Assembly: GCA_026260175.1 (NCBI GenBank)
Contig: JAKCWW010000013.1
Coordinates: 88,177-152,176 of the forward strand
DNA: 64,000 bases
Direction: 5' to 3'
Source: Reticulitermes lucifugus
Taxonomy: Eukaryota; Arthropoda; Insecta; Blattodea; Rhinotermitidae
Every line of letters starts with the position of its first letter. Position 1 is the first letter of the stretch. The notes below the pieces were generated by a model. The model had not been told where the DNA came from. It saw only the letters and a program-made list of their open reading frames with translations, and did no database searches. The position numbers were made by a program, and so were the translations under genes. Positions 34,208 through 45,196 of this stretch are shown here, piece after piece.

Positions 34208-34854
34208 TATATATTTGACGACACAATGGGATATCTTTACCTACGATCTCCAGTTTTCACTAAAGAACAAAATAATCTAAAATGTTTCTCCGTACCTTTA
34301 TCTCATACAAAAGAGTCCACCATACTATAAACCAGCGCAGATGCAGGAATGCGCATTATTGCATTACTGCTAAGATGGGATATATGGTTGATTTTTAGAC
34401 CAAATAGTAACGCATCCGTTCAACTTCCTGTCAATCACACGGCCTCCAATTTAATGGCTATCTCGTAAACTAAAACTGCCGAATCGTGAAGACTACCTTC
34501 TCGCCCTCTTTACTTAATAACTTTCTGATAAGAAGCTTGAGACAAAGCGTGCCAGATTTAAAGAAAATCTTCAACAAAGCAAAGAAAACTTGTAAACGTA
34601 ATTGTACCTCACACAAAAAATTCCTAAGACAGATGTGCAATTCCTAATACAGTTACGCAGTGCACAAACACAAGTCCGATATGTAGGCCTACTTGTGACA
34701 ACAAATTTCATTAACATTTAAAGAACGAACAATAAAGATTTATTAACGCCACCACCATATGCATGGCTGTATTGCGAGCTGCTTTTGGTTAGTAATATTT
34801 GAAATAAAGGAATAAAGATGAAGCCTTGTGTAAGAAGTTACAATAACAGGCTAA

Positions 34855-35423
34855 TATCTGGTAAGGTTATCGTTCTTCTTGGAAATATTTTGACACATTT
34901 CACAAAATCGGTACAGTTGAACGGCGGGAGGACTTCAACGTGCGACCCACAAGTACATTTGTACTAGCCGCAGGCGCTTAGTGTTGTCGGTGGCCGCAGC
35001 TACCTCAATCAGGATTTGCCGAACGCACGAATGCAGAAGACCAGGCACTGCTGCACTGGCCACCAAGATCGCCTGACCTAACGCCATGCGATTTGTTCTT
35101 ATGGGGATATTTTTCTTATGGGGATATGTTAAGGGACCTGTCTTTCTGCCGCCTCTACCACAGGATCTGCTTGAGCTACGAAGACGAATCATAACTACCA
35201 ACTCAGCAATCGATCTGACATGGTGCAGCGGGTATGGGTGGAAATGGACTATCGCTTGACATCTGTCGTGTCACAAAGTGCGGACACATAGAGCAGTTAT
35301 GAGGTATGCAAAAAAACTGGGAGGGTTTCTCTTTCCATCTGTAGGTCGCATGTTACAATGCTTTCCGCCATTCAAGTGTACCGATTTCATGAAATGTTTC
35401 AGGGAATTATGAATAACCCTGTA
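34855..35423 (+). mobile_element. mariner-like transposon, internally deleted
   Basis: The right terminus, reversed (TACAGGGTTATTCATAATTC then CCTGAAACATTTCATGAAAT), matches the left region 34856-34925, most clearly in ACATTTCACAAAATCGGTAC followed by AGTTGAACGGCGG. The inverted termini therefore run 50-70 bases. Only the end of the transposase remains between them, so most of the coding region was lost in an internal deletion. Total about 570 bases. Confidence 0.7.
35015..35326 (+). pseudogene. Tc1/mariner-type transposase C-terminus, broken
   Basis: Reads ERTNAEDQALLHWPPRSPDL then TPCDLFLWGY, the third-catalytic-Asp region of a DDxD Tc1/mariner transposase. A 15-base string TTCTTATGGGGATAT is present twice (35096-35110 and 35113-35127, period 17), shifting the frame. 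Translation resumes as VKGPVFLPPLPQDLLELRRR and then, in other frames, MVQRVWVEMDYRL and DICRVTKCGHIEQL with a stop. The family C-terminus (RVW.E.DYR.D.CRVT.G.HIEHL) is recognisable throughout. Three or so frame changes; dead. Confidence 0.8.
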
Positions 35424-36075
35424 CATGTCTACATGTAAATATGACTCCGTTTCTCAAAAACACTTGTTTCGTACGAACCCTCATATAAGGTAGTACATCA
35501 AGCTAGACGCATCCTGCAACTTGGAAATTGGTCCATGGGTAAGGAAATTGATGGTTGCTCTGTCCTGTGTAATACATCACTTGTTTCCCTGGTGACTATA
35601 AACAATTCAGAGCTAATCTACATGTCTCATCAAAAATCGTATACAAATAAGACACGCTACCATATACAGGTACGTACTGTAGAAATTTCAATATTTTTGT
35701 TACATCAAGATCTGGTGGTTGGATTATTCTGTCGGATGTGATCACATGACACACTTGTCCGGAACACTAGTCGAAATAGTTGTCTACTGGGTGATTTAAC
35801 TAAATCAGAGCTCTAACATGTAAGAGATATTCGTTTTTTAGACACATAGAAAACAATTTTATCTTCATTTCTACTTCTTTAGTGTGACTGGCACCCGACC
35901 TTACCACTTTAATTATGTTACATATTCACCTGTTCTTTCACCGAAAAAACATTTTCAGTAAATAATTAATTCCGATTAAAATATTTCAATATGCAAATTA
36001 TAAAGATTTAAATTTTAAAATAGTAGGATTTTTAAATAGCAATCAATGTACAACTCTGCATATGGACCTGCAATT
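35424..36075. other. Anonymous AT-rich stretch
   Basis: No gene or repeat recognised. Confidence 0.35.
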
Positions 36076-36235
36076 GGAGTTTCTTTTTTTCACCCGGTTC
36101 CTCTTTATGTTTCTCCCTAAGGGATTACTGCAAGTTTTCACGACAAATCCAAGACTGGGTTTGAATCAAACCCGGACAGCCGAAGTGAAAGGCTGTCACT
36201 AGTTCACTTGAGTCATGGCATAACCGACTGCAGAC
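36076..36235 (-). repeat. tRNA-headed SINE, probably SINE-B-related
   Basis: Minus strand: GTTATGCCATGACTCAAGTG (compare GTGCCATGGCTCAGGCGG), then CCGGGTTTGATTCAAACCC, a B-box region, then TTGGATTTGTCGTG (compare TGGGATTTGTGGTG). The rest of the body differs from SINE-B. Confidence 0.5.
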
Positions 36236-36486
36236 TTACTACAACTTTAGTTTTTTATACAGTGAAAATTTATACGTATACGTATATATGGCCACCTGCG
36301 ATTTTTCTGCTGTAGAAACGAAGAAACAAACAAACAAACAAAAAGAAACAAACAATTATAATTAATCACTGTTCAAAATTGTAAGTTATTTAACCTGAAT
36401 AATATGAAGACATTTTAAACTTATAAGCCCACTTTGTAACATTTTCTAAAAAAGTACCAGAACGTTGAGTTAAAAGAATGAAGTCT

Positions 36487-36518
36487 GTCTTCTCTCTCTC
36501 TCTCTCTCTCTCTTTCTC
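36487..36518. repeat. (TC)n microsatellite
   Basis: About 14 TC units ending in TTTCTC. Confidence 0.95.
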
Positions 36519-37120
36519 ATTATATCAACACACAATAAAACTGAACACCAATAAAACAAAGGCTGAACATCCACCTCCATCCTCACAATCTACCTCCGTA
36601 AGATACATTTTAATATTATCCTCCCATGCTCCTCCCCATGGCGTTAATAATAATAATAATTAATTATCTAACTTCATGGAGTAGAGGCCCTTATTACAAG
36701 CTACGAGTTGTTCACATATTCAAAAAATTCTTTGTCTTGTATGGAACCATAATTTTTTTAATATGTATTTCTCAAATTGGTCATTTCATTGACGTTCTTC
36801 CACTAAAATTTTATTCATATTTCTCGCCTCGCCATACGTGTTGCTTACTCCAATAACCTCATCTCTTTGATTTAATTATCCTCTTAATTAACAACAGATC
36901 AACAAAATGTATTAAATAATATAAGCCCTTACATTATTCCCATCAGTCGAGATTGGCAACTAACGTAACCGTAGATCTGTTATTTCGTGGCGCCAACACT
37001 CGATTCAATTCGTGGCAGCCAACGCAAGGTGATGTGGTGAAGATGTGGGACTACATAATTCTATAGGTTTTATTAACGGTCGTGTTTCCAGCAGCCAAAT
37101 TATAGGTTGCATGTTCGCCA
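36519..37120. other. Anonymous AT-rich stretch
   Basis: No gene recognised; a short (AAT)n run lies at about 36646-36662. Confidence 0.35.
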
Positions 37121-37121
37121 G

Positions 37122-37153
<32 letters not shown>
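37121..37153. repeat. (AAT)n microsatellite
   Basis: About ten AAT units. Confidence 0.95.
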
Positions 37154-37155
<2 letters not shown>

Positions 37156-37439
37156 GAAACATGAGGGCTGCCGTGCTACGTAGACACCAATACAACCGAT
37201 GTCATGAATTTACTTCCCATGCATCCTTCCATCCACCCATTCTTTAACCCACTCCAACTCACGTCCTTCTTCAATCTCATTTTGTTTCTGTGATCGATCC
37301 AGTAACGTCATTTCCTATCATTAAATAGCTACTGCTAAAGAATATTACTCACGCACATCCAGTGCTGCAATTTGTCGACAATTTCCTTTAAATTCGAATA
37401 TTCGGTCATTTCTTACTCGTACACAAAAGTTAAATTAGT

Positions 37440-37740
37440 TCCATGTTGTAGAGTCCCTGAGAGGTCTGAGCTATAAAGTTAGTATAATCGTTGCCTGTTT
37501 TGAAGGTTATATAGAGTCAATTAACTAATTCCATGGAGCATATTCCTTCTTGAGAATCTAACAGTTCGTGATCTATTCAAGAAGTTCCAGGCATTTATAA
37601 ACCCGAAGGTCCAATATCGTGCTGAAAGAACCCTATCCTGAGCCAGATTAATCCAGCTCCTGCCCTTCCATTCTATTTTTAAGCATCATCTTAACACGAT
37701 TCATCTACCTCTACGTCTTCCAAGCGGTTTCTTTGTTTCA
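37440..37740 (-). mobile_element. LINE C-terminal relic with 3' end region
   Basis: Minus strand reads GRRRGR, a stop, LKIEWKGRSWINLAQDRVLS, ARYWTFGFINAWNFLNRSRT, VRFSRRNMLHGIS and a stop. Intact relatives have GRPRRRWEDNIKMDL...WIxLAQDRxxWRAxVNxxMNLRVPxNAGNFLTS followed by a short 3' part with SFSRRTxLHGVS. Decay is moderate: few stops and the order is preserved. Confidence 0.8.
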
Positions 37741-37854
37741 TTTTTTCTCATCAAAACTCTCTACGCATTTCTGTTCTCCCTCACACGTGTCACACGCCCC
37801 GCCCGTGTTTAAAAATCAATCTGCTTAAAAACGAAAATATATAAAGTCTATATT

Positions 37855-38115
37855 ACACCTGTGTTCTTATATGAGTGCAATACTTCGTTGTCATTCCTGA
37901 GGGAACGACAAATTTTGATGATACTTAGGAACAAAATGCTGAGGAGAATATTTGGGACTCACAAAAATGAAAGTAACAGGAATATGGAAAAATAAGGACC
38001 TGCATACTTTCGTTCGTCACACATAGTGCTGGGTGACTAATTTAAAAACCTGAGCTGGGAGAAAAATGTAGCTCGCATGTTGGAAAATGAGAAATTCTTG
38101 CAAAATATTCGTCAG
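37855..38115 (+). mobile_element. LINE C-terminal relic
   Basis: Plus strand yields FLYECETSL, then LRNKMLRRIFGTHKNESNRN and, after frame changes, WEKNVARMLEN, the counterparts of LLYGCETW, FENxVLRRIFGPKRDEVTGEW and WAGHVARMGE in insect LINE C-termini. Opposite orientation to the relic at 37440-37740, so a separate insertion. Confidence 0.7.
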
Positions 38116-39989
38116 ATTACGTGACACAATCAAGGAAACTTACGAGAATTAGCTAACTCAACATCAAACTCAAACATACGAGCTCTTGTAACAACATTAA
38201 AATATGATACATAGCCATTCTATATACTTGCAAAAATGTAAATGATAATAACTAGCTGAATAGTTTCACTAAATAAGGCTAGAGAGATGAGTTTTAAAAG
38301 TGTAAACAGAAAGTAGGCCGAACGTTTTATCAAGCATTTAAATAAAACTCAATTTATTAATGTCATAAATTACCAAATGCATTTTTTTCATACCAAAACC
38401 CTCAGCGCTCATTCCTAGTTAAATGTAACAAAAAACAATTTTCATAGTATTGGAGTACGAGTATTGGATATATCCTTATAAGCTGTTTGATGTAACTTTA
38501 TTGCTGACATTTCAGGTTTCACTCTAATAGTGTCGTGAGATACTACGTCACAAGGAACTTGGTTATTCATACAGGTCACTTAATACTTTTAGAATAGTGC
38601 AATTTTAGGAAACTAGGAGTAAAAATACATATAAAATTCTGGTGGGAAAACTTGGAATGTGTAATACTATAAAGACTTTTGAAGAGAACAGCCAATTATT
38701 TAACACTCAGATATCTACCCATACCACTCCCTTCGAAGTACTGATAAAAGGGAACAACTGAGGAGAGGTCGCTGATATTCGACAAGATATAAACCGGTGA
38801 CAACCCAAATTTTAGTAGAACAATTACTCCTTCATTTTGTGGTTTTATATTCTAAAAACAAAATGTGTTACCTTACGAGAAGACACAAATTTTTTTGAGG
38901 TATAATATTTTACACCTATTCAGGGCTTGAGAGTAAATGTCGCTGGTGTCGTTCCCACCTCACAATTTAGCGCAACCGCCATGTTGTTATTAATAAATAT
39001 AAAGAATTATAAGGTTGCGACGTTGGGGTGTTCCCTAATGGCATCATGCTTACGCCAAGCTTCGTAAGAATCTGTCAAATATTTGAAATACTGAAACGGG
39101 GAGACTCAACTATACATGCCAAACAAGCATGAGCACAAGCACTCACAGAATAATTATATAAAGCCTACGTTATTTATTTGATGTAGAAATGTAAGTATGC
39201 TAATAGCTGTTTACGGTCTCTTGATAACAAGACTGGAGATAGTGGAAAGAAGAACACTGGAAGGAGGAATTTTACAAATACGCTTAAGAAGGTCAGGGTC
39301 TATAGAATCAGTATTTAATGTACACGTGAGCTATGACACAAACAGGCAGCCAGCCAAGGATTAATGTATCGTTCGCATGTGATTTCAAGATAGATGGATG
39401 ATGAATGTTTGAAAGGTTTTGTATAAGTTACAGAATCCCCTACAGATTTGGGAAATTATGTTGACTGCATTATACCTGACGAATCTATGTGTATGCCTGC
39501 ACGGAAAATTCCAATTCATATGAGAAATAAAGCAGTGGCAGAGAAGGGGAAGGGGACAGTGATAGAGAAAGGAAGGCTTTCGTGATGGAAAACGCGAGGT
39601 TTTGGGCCGAAAACTGAGCGTGTATGGATGCCGATTGACAGAACGAATTCCCATTTCAACAGTAAAGGGATTTATTGGAGGTCATTACAATTTATCAAAA
39701 TATTATACAGTTGAATGGATAGCAGATATTGCCGTGTCTGTACCAGGTACCAGAATATCACCACGCTCAAATATTTCAATGTTCATTCTCTTCCAATATG
39801 CCTATTAACAAAATCCGTGGTGAACGGATTTTTTTAAAACTTATAATTTTTAGACTGCTCAAGGAATTTCCGATCTTATGTAATCCGAAAGACCAGTTCA
39901 GTGTTACAGAGAAAATCCACTGGACCCTACCCAAAGGTACATTTCACCCAAGAAGAGGCCATGAAGGCCAGAGGCGGGAGTAGACGTAG
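38116..39989. other. Anonymous AT-rich stretch
   Basis: No gene recognised. Around 38605-38690 a short string like TYKILVGKPGM may be a further scrap of the LINE C-terminus (family AYRVLVGKPEG), not firmly supported. Confidence 0.35.
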
Positions 39990-40213
39990 AGTTCTCATCT
40001 TTCTTTAACATCGGCGCTAGATGGGAGTGGGTGGTCAATGCCACGCCTCGGCCGCTTTACCCACAGGAAAGACCCGGTACCCACTGTATAGGAGGCTGGG
40101 TGGGGCCCATGGTCGGTCTGGACGGGTGCGGAAAATCTCGTCACCACCGGGATTCGATCCCCGGACCGCCCAGCCCGTAGCGAGTCCTATACCGGCTACG
40201 CTATCCCGACCCT
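39990..40213 (-). repeat. SINE-C, best copy in the window
   Basis: Minus strand begins GGGTCGGGATAGCGTAGCCG with an A-box-like TAGCGTAGCCGGTA, then a B box GGGGATCGAATCCCGG, then a body ending TCTAGCGCCGATGTTAAAGA. The plus-strand open frame across it is spurious. Confidence 0.88.
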
Positions 40214-41628
40214 ACCATACCCAGTTGAATTCACTCCTCACTCTAAACCGCATTTCTTTGAAATTCATGTATCATTTGTTTATATATGCCTTCATTTCTC
40301 AACCTGCCATTTTTCTTGAGAGGTTCAAACTAAAAGAGCGTGTGCATTTCTAATACCTCCCGCCTTGGGTTGTACTGATTACTGGCTGTTGAAAAATTAA
40401 GTGATAGGATGAAGTGCCTTTTAAATGTACATCTTTTATTATAAGGATACATACATGCCGCTATTTAGTGCAGATATTTTATTACAAATGATTTCACTGC
40501 GCTTTAGGGAAAGGACTCTAAATTGTAAAGTAATAAATAAATACTTAATATTGCAAACACTCTTTTCTACTGTAAGAAACATTATTCCGATACACTTTCA
40601 ATGTATTGTGTAAAATTTTACTATTGTGAACTCTAAACTGGTAGCTTTAAATTTTTACAGACAGCGACTGGTATATTCACTTGTATTCATCAATACCACC
40701 TCAATGCAAAACAAACGCACGATTCAAGGGACATGTCAAATTGTTCAAAATGCATAGGCGAAAGTAACTTCAAATTAATCAGTACAGATATACGCTGTTA
40801 AATTCTGCTACAATTAACCGTAGAGATTTCTTCTGATTTGTTCATAATGATATTACTGCCCTTGTAATTATTCACACATCCGAAAGATAAAATGTTATTT
40901 TTAGGCCAAATAAGTGATTAATAAACTACTGTAACTTTGTTATGTGATTCAGTTTATTACTTATAAATAAACATAGATTTTCTCTAAAGATATGTCCGTC
41001 AGGCATCGACGATGTTATGTAATGTTATTAGCAGATGGTTTTTATCTGATGGTCTACTACAAACTTTACTTAATAACAACTCTCCCTTTTAAAGAAATAG
41101 AAACTCAAATTAAAGGAATTCATCTGAAGGGGAAAGAATTTCAAAGATAAAAATTACACGTTCTGTAATATAATTTCCAAGCAATTAACCGTCTTAAAAA
41201 TCAGATACAGTTCTGAATCTCTTTTTTTCTATCTAAAAAATCGTCTTGAATAAAGCAACAGTTGGAATCAAATTTCAGGACCGAGAAGACTAATAATAAT
41301 AAAAAGTCTCTGATAAAAATTAGAAATCTGGAAGACATTTTCTCTTTCCTACTTCCAACTCGACGGTATTCATCTCCACCCGACCCCACCCCTCAATCGC
41401 TTCCTCTTCTCGTAACCGTGTCTCATTTGACAGGTCTTCCTTGCCCCACTCATTCACCCCTCCCTGTCTTCGTCAAGTTTTCTTTAATTGAAGCAATGAA
41501 GGGAGCAGTACGAAGGAATGAGAATCACTCCGCTAGAAGGCTGTCCAATAATTCTGCAAATTTTACTATACAAGTTAATATTACACTTGAAATTTCGGCC
41601 TTCCGGTGCGGTGAAGTTTAGGTCTTCG
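40214..41628. other. Anonymous AT-rich stretch
   Basis: No gene or repeat recognised. Confidence 0.35.
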
Positions 41629-41787
41629 CTCTTCAAGGATGTTATGCAGCGTCCGTTGGTAGTTACTGACGTTTCGGAACTGCTCTTCAGTTTCATCTTG
41701 AGCAGCTTGATGCTTGAAGATGTGACGGACAGGCCGTCCCGAAACGTCGGTAAGTACCAACCAGTACTGCGTAACATCTCTGAAGGG
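41629..41787. repeat. Penelope-type inverted repeat with hammerhead-like centres
   Basis: Arm 41629-41680 (including GGTAGTTACTGACGTTTCGG) pairs with 41739-41787 (CCCGAAACGTCGGTAAGTAC then CAACCAGTACTG). Between them, the plus strand 41713-41749 has TTGAAGATGTGACGG, a stem partner CCGTCC and GAAACGTCGG; the minus strand 41690-41667 has CTGAAGAGCAGTTCCGAAAC then GTCAG. So each arm carries a hammerhead-like centre. The left flank GGCCTTCCGGTGCGGTGAAG recalls the flank of the 1716 and 59917 elements. Family assignment to Penelope-like elements is inference. Confidence 0.6.
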
Positions 41788-42124
41788 CCAAATCCCTAAT
41801 ATTACTCGATACACACATGAAGTTCCCAGCTGTTTACACTAACCCTATGGAACAGAATCCTTGTTGTGAAACTGACAGTCGCTTAGCCTGTAAAGAATTT
41901 GTTCGCCTAATACGGAATCTGACGTTTCATAACCGTGTTTATAAAATCCACATCTAAACCTCAGGCTGATCTAGCCGCTCACAGTCCACATTCTCACAAA
42001 CTGCTTATTTAATATCACGGTATATTGTCATTTACGCCACTTCCATTCAGGTTTCCCGACTAAATGTTTGTACAAAGACCAGGAACATCTTCAAGGTTAG
42101 TTTTAGTGGACGTAAAAGTCAACG

Positions 42125-42340
42125 GTTACGGATGATAATGATGATGAGACTACAAATCACATCTCCCCCTTCATTCTACATACCCTGCCATTTCATCCTC
42201 CATAACTTAATCCCCTTAATATTATTTTGTGAATATCGGCGTTACGTACTAACTCTTCAGCCTTCTATGACTCCTGCCTCTTCGATCCAAACATTCTTCT
42301 CAATACCCTGTTCTCAAGTGCCCTCCATTTTTGTTATATC
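42125..42340 (-). mobile_element. LINE C-terminal relic
   Basis: Minus strand reads WRALENRVLRRMFGSKRQES, a stop, KAEELVRNADIHKIILRGLS and, after a stop, NGRVCRMKGE: the worn equivalent of LRVFENKVLRRIFGPKRDEVTGEWRKLHNEEL...IIRMIKSRRMRWAGHVARM. Broken by several changes. Confidence 0.75.
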
Positions 42341-43344
42341 CTCAGATCGTGAAACCCCCATGTAAAATAACGGGTAAAATTAAATCGTTGTGTATTTTAC
42401 TTTCAGGGTTTTAGATGAAGCTGGGAGGCAGGAAGGTAAATAATCTTGAACTCAGTTGCAATAAGCATTCTCAAAATACTGTCTGTTCTAAACTGTTTTC
42501 TGAACAAATGTCTTCAAATGATTTCTTACTGCCTTTTCCATACATTCAAAATTTGGCAATTTTCGAAGAATTTATTAGATATAATTACGTATAGTACAAT
42601 TTGGCCTGAATTCTAATCGAAAAATATGAATGTATCCTCAGAACGCTCTTTGATTTTTTCTAGACCAATCTCACTACTGACATCTAATAAAACGTCCTTG
42701 CTTCTCGTTTTGGTATTTATATTTCACCAAATTAGGCCATAGGGTGGTATGTGCCCATCAATTTCGAACTTACCACACATTAGAGCTGTCAACGAAATCT
42801 GAATTTAAAGTAGCGGTGTTGTTAAAGGTTACGTCATCTGGGATATTACAGTGTAGACTGGTATAGAGACATCAAAGTTCGGATAGACTGGAAACATCCG
42901 TCTTCAAGGTAGTCAAAAAAGGGTTTGTACTTCTACACAAATCAACACGGCGACATATCGCAAAAGACTGAAATTTTCATATGCAGTCTGCCAGCTGCTA
43001 TTTCCAAATGTAAACCATCAAATTAGTTGCAATTCATCAAACATAGCAATGGGTTAAAGGAATAAAAATTTAGTAGAACTGGAAAGGGCTTTGTGTGGCA
43101 CTCAACCATCCATTTTCAATTCTCTTTCGGCGTTTCTATAATTTCTTTTCTTCTAAACAGGAATGACTATTTTACACAAATACTCATTCATACATACTTT
43201 ATCATAAGATGAATTTCTTCGCAGAAATTCAGATATATTTTGAATTCAGTAAAGAAATGTCCGCACTCAGAAGCAAGTTTGTGTTTTTACTGTTGTGATG
43301 AAATAAAAGTGTGGTGCTACGCACGCCAGAAATGCATATGGGAC
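42341..43344. other. Anonymous AT-rich stretch
   Basis: No gene recognised. At about 42880-42915 TGGAAACATCCGTCTTCAAG may be a worn Penelope-type centre on the minus strand. Confidence 0.3.
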
Positions 43345-43442
43345 AGTTAAACTCAGCACTAAATGTGAGTGTTCAACTTCACGTCCCGGCCGCTTCATCT
43401 CCTGGAACTTATCCCCTATACCCACTGAGTATGAGGTTTGTC
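43345..43442 (-). repeat. SINE-C fragment (body only)
   Basis: Plus strand shows ACTCAGCACTAAATGTGAGT, GTTCAACTTCACGTCCCGGC, CGCTTCATCTCCTGG and TACCCACTGAGTATGAGG, matching the body of 39990-40213; the tRNA-like head is absent. Confidence 0.65.
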
Positions 43443-45162
43443 TTCCTTGGTTCCATACATTTATTAACATCTGGTAAATATTACAATTTTTGCACCTATT
43501 CATACACAAATTACTCCAACCTCCTGTTACTACATCTGTCTTAGGTACAAATACTGTCCACATCTCTTTCCCAAGGATTTTGAATCCTTATTCTTTCCTA
43601 AAATACGATTAACTCCCATCGAAATCAAATACAATTTGCCACTTCAGCACATTTTACCCGCTTTTACTGGATGCACACCAAATTTTGCATAAAATCAAGC
43701 TTATTATTCACAAATATTTGCAGAGGAAGGCAATATGATATTACAATAAGTTTTATCGCTACATCACTTACGAGGCTTCTTCCAGCCGACGACGGCGATC
43801 AAGTGGCACCATAGTGATTTGTCAGTGTTGTCTTGAGATGGTACAACATACATAATAGATAATTCCACAATTTAAGAATCCAGCATTTGTTTGAGTAACA
43901 AATTTAAGTCCTCTTGACTAGGAACTTCGCGTTCTTTATGTGGCTACGCCGTCAAAAGAGATGATAATGATGATAATGAGGAGGAGGAGGAGTTGGAGGA
44001 GAAAGAAGAGTAAACAATCATTAGTGTTTGAGCTCAATATCACTCAGAGAGTTGTCCTTAGTGTCACACAGGTAACCAGCAATTTATTGGTGTAGAATAA
44101 AAAGTGATAGGGACCTTGCCTAAAGTAACACGGTGTTTAATCTATCGATTCAGAATATGCTTGAAGGGAGAGATAGAAGAAGAAATAAGGACACGGGAGA
44201 AAAAAAGGATGGGTGAAGTATCTTATTGTAATTAGTCGTCAGAGGTCTCTTCTTCTACCCCACCCCACCACTACCACCTTCTCATTCTCATTTCTACATC
44301 CAACCCCCCCACCCCTCTTGTACCCTCTGCCTTCCAATCTAATTTCGTAGTCATTCTCCGTATGCTCACTTTTTTAAACGCTTTCCCCCTCCCTCAACCT
44401 TCATTTCTTCATCTCTTTCTGTATTTGGTTCCAGTCCTCCAATCTTCTTATTCAGGCATTGCATTAGTATCCTCTTACTGCCTAATCAAATACCTGTTAC
44501 TTATCAATAAATTAATGTACAACGTACAGTCGAGGTATTCATTCTTTGGGGATGTGACGCATGGTCACGGGGTAAATGGTAACCAGCATTTCGAGATAAC
44601 GTCTTCTCGGAAGGCTAAGAATAAATGACCCAGTGGCACAGTGCCGCATCCTGCAAGAAGAGAGGCCTCAACTACGCCACTGTGAAAGCCTAAAAACCAG
44701 CAAAACCTGTGGTCATTCACAGCCAAATCATCCAAGTCTGAACGTCACAAATTTGGAGACAACAGGGAAATTAATTTCATTTTGTACATTCCTCATTTTA
44801 TTACACCTTCACTTCCACCTTATTCTTTCTTCCTAACATTTCCTTCTCATTCTTGTCCTTATTCTTCTCTTCCTCCGTCCGTCCTTCTTAAATTTCTTCT
44901 TACTTTTACTTTCGCTTCCCTTAAATCAACTCATGTCCACCAGCTGCAGAAGTTACAAAGTGTTAGTGCAGATATAGCTCCACACATTCACATGCCTGTA
45001 CAGGGTGCTGCTCACTGAAGCGCCGTGTAAACTTTACCTTTAGCTTTTATTCTACTAGATCGTTTTTTCTTATTTTTACATAATTTCTCTCCTTCGCCTG
45101 TCTTTCTTCTCCGTTCTTGCTTGCTTAACCCCACTAATTTTTCCTCTTCTTCCTCCTCTTCG

Positions 45163-45165
<3 letters not shown>
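43443..45165. other. Anonymous stretch with pyrimidine-rich tracts
   Basis: No gene recognised. GATGATAATGATGATAATGA then GGAGGAGGAGGAG at about 43960-43995 is simple repeat. CT-rich sequence at 44250-44420 and 44770-44930 gives spurious open frames. Confidence 0.35.

Positions 45166-45195
<30 letters not shown>
45166..45195. repeat. (ATT)n microsatellite
   Basis: About ten ATT units; responsible for the Ile/Leu/Asn runs of overlapping open frames. Confidence 0.95.

Positions 45196-45196
<1 letters not shown>

Noticed and set aside
40021-40353. 110-codon open frame
   Set aside because: Covers the SINE-C copy at 39990-40213 and runs into anonymous sequence.
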